19,690 nucleotides of DNA from TMED108 sp036166415 (GTDB lineage Bacteria; Fidelibacterota; Marinisomatia; Marinisomatales; TCS55), in contig JAYZHP010000032.1 of NCBI GenBank assembly GCA_036166415.1, positions 1 through 19,690 of the forward strand. Reading direction: 5' to 3'. The position numbers were made by a program, and so were the translations under genes. Each line of letters begins with the position of its first letter. Positions within the stretch are counted from its first letter, which is position 1. Below the pieces are notes generated by a model that made no database searches, was not told where the DNA came from, and was given only the letters and a program-made list of their open reading frames with translations. Positions 14,566 through 19,690 of the stretch are shown piece by piece.

Positions 14566-14753
14566 GCATAAGTATATATTTATTATTAATTATAATTTTT
14601 TTATTTATAGCGTTTTCTACAAAAATTGCAAAATCATCTCATAATCAGGGCACATTTTCTAATATAAATATGGATGAATGGTTTTGCCCACATTGTGGAT
14701 TTCATGTACAGGTAGGTGATCATTGTATTTATTGCGATACAAAAAAGCAGTAA
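14562..14753 (+). CDS. 63-aa membrane-anchored zinc-ribbon protein
   Basis: This small protein has one N-terminal membrane segment (about 4-20), a short linker and a C-terminal CxxC...CxxC zinc ribbon: WFCPHCGFHVQVGDHCIYCD (40-59). The four Cys are spaced C-x2-C-x9-C-x2-C, consistent with a treble-clef/ribbon Zn site facing the cytosol if the N terminus is outside. The ATG overlaps the VKOR stop (ATGA), so the two are translationally coupled and may act in the same thiol or metal context. It is not a named family to my knowledge. The short length makes the assignment depend on the coupling and the clean motif. Confidence 0.72.
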   Translation: MSISIYLLLIIIFLFIAFSTKIAKSSHNQGTFSNINMDEWFCPHCGFHVQVGDHCIYCDTKKQ

Positions 14754-14771
14754 ATAAAATCCTCAAATAAA

Positions 14772-14828
14772 ATGAAGATTACACACTATATTTGACTCCC
14801 AATTTTTAATATGATATGAAGATTACAC
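14772..14828 (+). repeat. 13-nt direct repeat of the trigger-factor start region
   Basis: ATGAAGATTACAC occurs at 14772-14784 and again at 14816-14828, where it is the start codon and first codons of trigger factor. The upstream copy opens a 7-codon reading frame (MKITHYI) that ends at TGA before the real gene. It could be a small tandem duplication, a decoy initiation site or a leader peptide. Confidence 0.6.
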
Positions 14829-16105
14829 TTAAAGAGTTAAATAGCTATAGTCGCGAACTTTCTATTGATCTTGAATGGTCAGAAATAGAGCAGGATTTTG
14901 AAAAATCAACCGCACGTTTTTCAAAAAAAATTAAAATGCCAGGGTTTAGACCAGGGAAAGTGCCCAAAAAAGTATTAATGGATCGATTTCAACCTGCTAT
15001 AGAATCAGAATTCGTTGAAAGTTCGGTTAATCAGTACTACTTGCAGGCTTTAGAAGAAAAAGAAATAACTCCAGTAAATAAGGGCAGTGTTAGTGATATC
15101 GACTTTAATTATGGAGAACAATTTAAATTTAAAGTTTCTTTTGAGATAGAGCCTTTGGTATTGCTGCCAAAGCTTAAAAGAAAATCTCTTAAGATTGAAA
15201 ATACAGAATACATTACCGATGATAAAGATATTGAGATTGCAATCGAAGAGATCAGGTTTAGGAATGCAGAAATAAAAACCATTGAAGATGGAGCGCAAGT
15301 TGATGATTTTATTATTTGTGATCTTCAAGAAATAGATGCGTCTGGCCTTCCTATAATCGGAGAAAAATTAGAAACACGCTATGTAAAAATTGGTCAGCCT
15401 CCCTTTGATGGATTGAATTCAGAAAAATTAATTAATGCAAAACCCAATCAAAAAGTCAAAGTAGAGGTTCCTAAAGATGAGAAGGGGACACTTGCAACAT
15501 ATGAGCTATTAGTAAAAAATGTTGAAAGGCAGATTTTGCCAGATATCAATAATGAATTTGTTCAAAGGGTTGATCCCGAATCAAAAGATTTAGAAGAATA
15601 TAAAAACAAGGTAAAATCACAATTAGACAATGCCTATCAAGAAAAATCAGAAGAGTCATTTAATCAGCAATTATGTGATAAGATGATTGAAAAAGTTAAT
15701 CCAGAGTTCCCTGAATCAATGGCTGAATCCTATTTACATCATATGGTTGAAGAGGTAATGAGTAAAAATCAAGGCCAGCTTGAAAAAGAAAAAGTTGTGG
15801 AAACATATAAACCCATTGCTGAACAAAGCTTGAAATGGTATTTGACTAGAAAAGCAATTATTAAAGATCAATCTTTAAAGGTTTCTGATGAAGAGATTTC
15901 AGAATCTATTGATGAAAAAAAGAATGAAAATCCTCAACAAGAAAAAGAAATTGACAAATTTTATAAAAAACCCAGTAATCGTCAAAGGATAGAGGATAGT
16001 CTTCTTGAAAAGAAAATCTTGGCTTATTTAAAAGAATTTGCGAAAATTAAACAGGTCAAAGTGCAAACTAAAGACCTGCGTAAACAATCTGAGGTAAATA
16101 ATTAG
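14816..16105 (+). CDS. tig: Trigger factor (ribosome-associated chaperone)
   Basis: This 429-aa protein, close to the E. coli length of 432 aa, binds near the ribosomal exit tunnel and shelters nascent chains. The N-terminal domain has the ribosome-docking signature GFRPGKVPKKVL (43-54), where E. coli has GFRKGKVP. A central FKBP-like PPIase region (about 155-240) is recognisable by position (VDDFIICDLQ...) but its sequence is diverged, so isomerase activity is uncertain. The C-terminal arms (about 255-429) are long, charged helices rich in Glu and Lys. clpP starts 4 nt after the stop, giving the common tig-clpP-clpX order. No Shine-Dalgarno is visible. TTGACT occurs at 14792-14797, but a -10 at the right distance would overlap the start codon, so the promoter is unresolved. 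Confidence 0.95.
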   Translation: MKITLKELNSYSRELSIDLEWSEIEQDFEKSTARFSKKIKMPGFRPGKVPKKVLMDRFQPAIESEFVESSVNQYYLQALEEKEITPVNKGSVSDIDFNYGEQFKFKVSFEIEPLVLLPKLKRKSLKIENTEYITDDKDIEIAIEEIRFRNAEIKTIEDGAQVDDFIICDLQEIDASGLPIIGEKLETRYVKIGQPPFDGLNSEKLINAKPNQKVKVEVPKDEKGTLATYELLVKNVERQILPDINNEFVQRVDPESKDLEEYKNKVKSQLDNAYQEKSEESFNQQLCDKMIEKVNPEFPESMAESYLHHMVEEVMSKNQGQLEKEKVVETYKPIAEQSLKWYLTRKAIIKDQSLKVSDEEISESIDEKKNENPQQEKEIDKFYKKPSNRQRIEDSLLEKKILAYLKEFAKIKQVKVQTKDLRKQSEVNN

Positions 16106-16109
16106 AATT

Positions 16110-16712
16110 ATGAATAAGAATTCAATCAATCAACTGGTCCCTATGGTCGTTGAACAGACAGGTAGGTTTGAGAGAGCCTATGATATTTATTCTAGGCTAT
16201 TAAAAGAAAGAATAGTTTTTCTTGGAACGCCGATCGATGACAATGTTGCTTCCTTAACAATTGCACAACTACTATTTCTTGAAGCAGATGATAGTGAAAA
16301 GGATATCTATCTTTATATTAATTCCCCTGGAGGTATTATTACTTCAGGGATGGGTATTTATGATACGATGAATTATATAAAACCTGACGTAGCAACAATA
16401 TGTATGGGGCAAGCAGCAAGTATGGCTGCATTTCTCTTATCGGGTGGCGCTAAAGGCAAAAGGTCTGCATTGCCAAATTCTAGAATTATGATACATCAGC
16501 CACTTGGCGGAGCTGAAGGTCAAGCTTCAGATATTAAAATATTATCCGATGAAATTTTAAGATTGAGGACAAACCTTAATTCCATCCTTGCAAAAAATAC
16601 AAAACAAAATCTCAAAAAGATTGAAAAAGATACCGATAGAAATTTTTTTATGAGTGCTGACGAAGCAAAGAATTATGGAATTATAGATACTATTCTTGAT
16701 AAAAGAAAATAA
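16110..16712 (+). CDS. clpP: ATP-dependent Clp protease proteolytic subunit with Ser-His-Asn triad
   Basis: This 200-aa subunit of the tetradecameric Clp protease has family text INSPGGIITSGMGIYDTM, CMGQAASMAAFLL with nucleophile Ser104, MIHQPLGGAEGQASD with His129, and KDTDRNFFMSADEAKNYGIID. The third triad residue, Asp in E. coli (precursor Asp185, mature Asp171), aligns with Asn178, encoded by AAT at 16641-16643. The alignment has no gaps: Ser-to-His spacing is 25 and His-to-position-178 spacing is 49, both identical to E. coli. Listeria monocytogenes ClpP1 is a known natural Ser-His-Asn ClpP with reduced activity alone. The N-terminal region is short, with processing at about residue 10 possible. 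It lies between tig and clpX, and its stop overlaps the clpX start by 1 nt. Confidence 0.96.
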   Translation: MNKNSINQLVPMVVEQTGRFERAYDIYSRLLKERIVFLGTPIDDNVASLTIAQLLFLEADDSEKDIYLYINSPGGIITSGMGIYDTMNYIKPDVATICMGQAASMAAFLLSGGAKGKRSALPNSRIMIHQPLGGAEGQASDIKILSDEILRLRTNLNSILAKNTKQNLKKIEKDTDRNFFMSADEAKNYGIIDTILDKRK

Positions 16713-17842
16713 TGCGTTCTTCTCAGATTCCATCTCCAATTGACTCTAAAAAAACAGCCAATCAGGATGATAATTCTTTATTAATTCGGCCTAGTGAAAT
16801 AAAAAAACACCTTGATCAGTATGTTATTGGACAAGATAGAGCTAAGCGCGCTCTTTCTGTAGCTGTTTATAACCACTATAAGAGAATCCTATCTGATCAT
16901 TCTGACGATAATATTGAGTTAGATAAAAGCAACATACTTATTATCGGTCCTACTGGAACAGGAAAAACATTAATGGCTGAGACATTAGCAAAATTATTGG
17001 AAGTTCCATTTGCAATTGCCGATGCAACTACATTAACCGAAGCGGGATACGTTGGCGAAGATGTAGAAAATATTCTTGTAAGATTATTACAAAAAGCAAG
17101 TTATGATATCTACAAAGCTCAAGCAGGAATAATTTATATTGATGAGATTGATAAGGTTGGCCGCAAAACAACCAGTCCTTCAATCACAAGAGATGTCTCC
17201 GGTGAAGGCGTTCAGCAGGCACTGTTAAAAATACTAGAAGGGACCATTGCACAGATTCCACCAAAAGGTGGAAGAAAACATCCAGAACAAAACCTTATTT
17301 CAATTGATACAAAAAATATTTTATTTATCTGTGGAGGATCATTCGATGGACTGTCCGAAATAATCAGCAAAAGAATTAATGCTTCTGAGATTGGCTTTGG
17401 AAAATCATTAAAAGATGAATTCGAAGATGATGAATATTTAGCAAAGGTTCTTCCTGTTGATCTTATCCAATATGGATTTATACCAGAATTGATAGGTAGG
17501 CTTCCTGTAGTATCTACCTTAAGTAGTCTTAATCAAGAAAATATGTTAAAAGTCTTGATAGAGCCAAAGAATTCCCTGGTAAAACAATACCAGAAGCTTT
17601 TTAAGATGGAGAATATCAAATTAGAATTTCGCGAAGAAGCTCTAATAGAGATTATTAAACTCGCATCAGACTATAAGTCAGGCGCAAGGGCTCTTAGATC
17701 TGTAATGGAATCATCTATGCTTGATCTAATGTTTCATCTTCCAGAATATTCTGAAGATAGAGTTGCGCGAATTACAATAACTAAAGATTTTATAGCAAGT
17801 GGCAAACCTCCATTAATGCGTCGTCATCGACGCACAGCGTAA
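16712..17842 (+). CDS. clpX: ClpX unfoldase lacking the N-terminal zinc-binding domain
   Basis: This 376-aa AAA+ unfoldase feeds substrates to ClpP. The core is complete: Walker A GPTGTGKT (79-86), pore-1 loop GYVGED (112-117), Walker B IIYIDEID (140-147), RKH loop RKHP (188-191), ClpP-docking IGFG (227-230) and sensor-2 GARALR starting at Gly324. Ordinary ClpX has about 420 aa and begins with a four-Cys zinc domain. Here only about 25 Ser/Asp-rich residues precede the conserved RPSEIKKHLDQYVIGQ, with no Cys. The start is constrained by the TAATG overlap with clpP, so the domain is not hidden by a mis-called start. It is the third gene of the tig-clpP-clpX unit. Substrate or adaptor recognition through the zinc domain must be absent or replaced. 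Confidence 0.96.
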   Translation: MRSSQIPSPIDSKKTANQDDNSLLIRPSEIKKHLDQYVIGQDRAKRALSVAVYNHYKRILSDHSDDNIELDKSNILIIGPTGTGKTLMAETLAKLLEVPFAIADATTLTEAGYVGEDVENILVRLLQKASYDIYKAQAGIIYIDEIDKVGRKTTSPSITRDVSGEGVQQALLKILEGTIAQIPPKGGRKHPEQNLISIDTKNILFICGGSFDGLSEIISKRINASEIGFGKSLKDEFEDDEYLAKVLPVDLIQYGFIPELIGRLPVVSTLSSLNQENMLKVLIEPKNSLVKQYQKLFKMENIKLEFREEALIEIIKLASDYKSGARALRSVMESSMLDLMFHLPEYSEDRVARITITKDFIASGKPPLMRRHRRTA

Positions 17843-17850
17843 TTGATTAC

Positions 17851-18930
17851 ATGATTAATTATTTTAATAAATCACCTTTTTTCTATCTTCTTTCAGTTCT
17901 ATTATTTCTGAATTTCTTGACTGCACAGCAACAGTATTTAGATGTTGATGATATAAAAGAAGAATGGAAAGACTTTACTTCTTTTCAACGGCAAGAGTTA
18001 GTGGGTTATACAAATTTTCTTTACAATGAAGGCTTTTATGAGCGAGCTCTTTTAGGATATTTTCAATTTTTATATAAATACCCTAAAGATGAACTCGAGA
18101 CAGCAACATACTTTCAGATAGCTAAAAGTTATGAGAAAATGGAAAACTGGGATCTAGCAAAAAATTATTATGATCGAATTATTAAAAATAATGATCCTAA
18201 CTCTAAAGATTCAAATGCAGCTAAATACCAAATTCTATTTATTGAATTATCAAATAGTAATTACGACCTAGTGCTAGAGAAAACAAAAGAATCAGATGAT
18301 CCGTACGAAATGATCTTTAGAGCTTATGCGCATTTTGAAAAACTTGAATGGGAAAATTCGAGACAATCATTTAAGGTTGCTGAGTCTATTTTTGATCATA
18401 GTCATTATTCTAAACTAATTAAGCCATGGTACAAGGCAATCAAAACCGGTGAGAATGCTCCTTTAAAAAAGAGAACACCAGCATTGCTTTCTTCGCTTTT
18501 ACCTGGGGGTGGATTCGTATACTTAGATCAAAAAGAAAATGCAATTGGATTAATTGCTTCAACAATCTTACTCTATTCAGCAATGGCATCATCTAATTCA
18601 AATCACAAAAAGGGAGATATATATCTTGCTAATAATAGACAGCAGAATATTCCCTTAGATAGTGAATTTAATATATTAGAAAACAATCCATCTGCTTCCA
18701 AAAATTATTTTATACCTAAGAGTATGAGTACTGCTCAAAAAAATCCAATTATCATTACCGCTCCAATCTTTGTTGCATTGGGATTGCAGTTTGCAAGTGG
18801 GTGGAAATCAGTTAAAGACATCGACCAAGCAAATAAGAGATTAGTAGTGCGATTTACAGGAAGAGTAACATCGCAATTAAGCGTTACTAGGTTTATGGAT
18901 TATCCTGTCCCAGAATTCATCATAAAATAA
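17851..18930 (+). CDS. Secreted TPR-repeat protein with C-terminal membrane region
   Basis: This 359-aa protein has a signal peptide or anchor at about 9-25 (FFYLLSVLLFLNFLTAQ). Tetratricopeptide-like helical pairs follow (about 55-190; ALLGYFQFLYKYP, ATYFQIAKSYEKMENWDLAKNYYDRI). A C-terminal part has TPALLSSLLPGGGFVYLDQKENAIGL (about 209-234) and two further hydrophobic stretches near 234-250 and 300-320. The P-G-x-G-x2-Y turn resembles small membrane domains of FCB-group envelope proteins (DUF5683-like), a resemblance from memory. The TPR part suggests a periplasmic scaffold. It starts 8 nt after clpX and is probably co-transcribed, although its envelope location differs from the protease genes. 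No enzymatic motif is visible. Confidence 0.8.
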   Translation: MINYFNKSPFFYLLSVLLFLNFLTAQQQYLDVDDIKEEWKDFTSFQRQELVGYTNFLYNEGFYERALLGYFQFLYKYPKDELETATYFQIAKSYEKMENWDLAKNYYDRIIKNNDPNSKDSNAAKYQILFIELSNSNYDLVLEKTKESDDPYEMIFRAYAHFEKLEWENSRQSFKVAESIFDHSHYSKLIKPWYKAIKTGENAPLKKRTPALLSSLLPGGGFVYLDQKENAIGLIASTILLYSAMASSNSNHKKGDIYLANNRQQNIPLDSEFNILENNPSASKNYFIPKSMSTAQKNPIIITAPIFVALGLQFASGWKSVKDIDQANKRLVVRFTGRVTSQLSVTRFMDYPVPEFIIK

Positions 18931-18954
18931 ATCCTTTTTTATAAAATACTATTT

Positions 18955-18985
18955 GCTAACCCTCTATTTAATGAGTTAGGTTAGC
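18955..18985 (+). terminator. Hairpin at end of the tig-clpPX unit
   Basis: GCTAACC (18955-18961) pairs with GGTTAGC (18979-18985). The stem continues with CTC (18962-18964) to GAG (18973-18975) after a 3-nt bulge. It lies 25 nt after the last stop and just upstream of the rRNA promoter. No T-run follows, so it may be a Rho-dependent or 3'-stabilising structure and not a classic intrinsic terminator. Confidence 0.4.
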
Positions 18986-18994
18986 TGGCTGTAT

Positions 18995-19023
18995 TTGACA
19001 GCAAAAAAGTTTTTTGATAATTG
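18995..19023 (+). promoter_or_regulatory. rRNA operon promoter
   Basis: A consensus TTGACA (18995-19000) is followed after 17 nt by TAATTG (19018-19023), giving a start near 19030 and a leader of about 60 nt before 16S rRNA. The spacer carries six A, one G and six T (19003-19015). The -35 lies in a small inverted repeat, GCTGT (18988-18992) with ACAGC (18998-19002). This is the best -35 in the window, as expected for a highly expressed rRNA unit. Confidence 0.65.
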
Positions 19024-19053
19024 GTATGCGTGGTCCAGTAAATGGATTTGAGC

Positions 19054-19069
19054 GTTACTTTAGAGTAAC
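19054..19069 (+). other. Hairpin in rRNA leader
   Basis: GTTACT (19054-19059) and AGTAAC (19064-19069) form a perfect 6-bp stem with a TTAG loop, about 22 nt before the mature 16S 5' end. It may take part in leader processing or antitermination; no clear boxA sequence is recognised. Confidence 0.4.
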
Positions 19070-19091
19070 AAAGACAAAACAGAATCAAACA

Positions 19092-19690
<599 letters not shown>

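Noticed and set aside
14792..14820. TTGACT-n17-TATGAA as a tig promoter
   Set aside because: The -10 would overlap the tig start codon, placing the transcript start inside the gene.
15050..15328. 92-aa minus-strand reading frame inside tig
   Set aside because: It is antisense to trigger factor, of low complexity (Ile/Phe/Asn-rich) and has no Shine-Dalgarno.

Overview
This AT-rich bacterial window has short intergenic gaps and many 1-10 nt gene junctions. It carries housekeeping genes, an oxidative-stress cluster and the first ~600 nt of a 16S rRNA gene. The base composition, gene set and 16S text suggest an uncultured marine-type lineage near the FCB group, possibly Ca. Marinimicrobia (SAR406). 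That placement is inference from memory of such genomes; a 16S search would settle it. I see no phage, transposon, CRISPR, tRNA or integration signature, and no gene-free stretch above 300 nt (the longest is 174 nt).

Layout: (1) 1-1836, minus strand: a LOG-family nucleotide hydrolase gene followed 10 nt later by a secreted amidohydrolase-like gene that runs off the left edge and lacks the usual HxH metal motif. (2) 1949-9009, plus strand: rpe-tkt-rpiB (non-oxidative pentose phosphate reactions), then a DASS/SLC13-like permease, a UspA-like protein and a membrane-anchored stand-alone glutamate-synthase-like FMN/Fe-S protein. An intrinsic-terminator-like hairpin lies inside the first codons of the permease gene. 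(3) 9096-9875: a PuuD-type membrane protein ending at a bidirectional terminator that faces the next minus-strand unit. (4) 9948-13562: an oxidative-stress cluster. A peroxiredoxin and a 65-aa Cys-rich protein are divergent from katG, with a dyad between them, and a long-chain flavodoxin follows katG. (5) 13706-14753: an unrecognised 143-aa protein, a VKOR-like thiol oxidoreductase whose 5' coding region also contains a terminator-like hairpin, and a 63-aa membrane-anchored zinc ribbon. (6) 14816-18930: tig-clpP-clpX plus a secreted TPR/membrane protein, packed almost without gaps. (7) 18931-19690: a hairpin, a strong rRNA-type promoter and the 5' part of 16S rRNA.

The most noteworthy points are in the proteostasis operon. 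ClpP has Asn where the catalytic Asp normally sits (Ser104-His129-Asn178), and the adjacent ClpX lacks the N-terminal zinc-binding domain while keeping its AAA+, pore-loop and ClpP-docking motifs. Two independent terminator-like hairpins embedded in the early coding sequence of membrane-protein genes form a second pattern worth testing. I found no clearly novel multi-gene system; most genes belong to known families.
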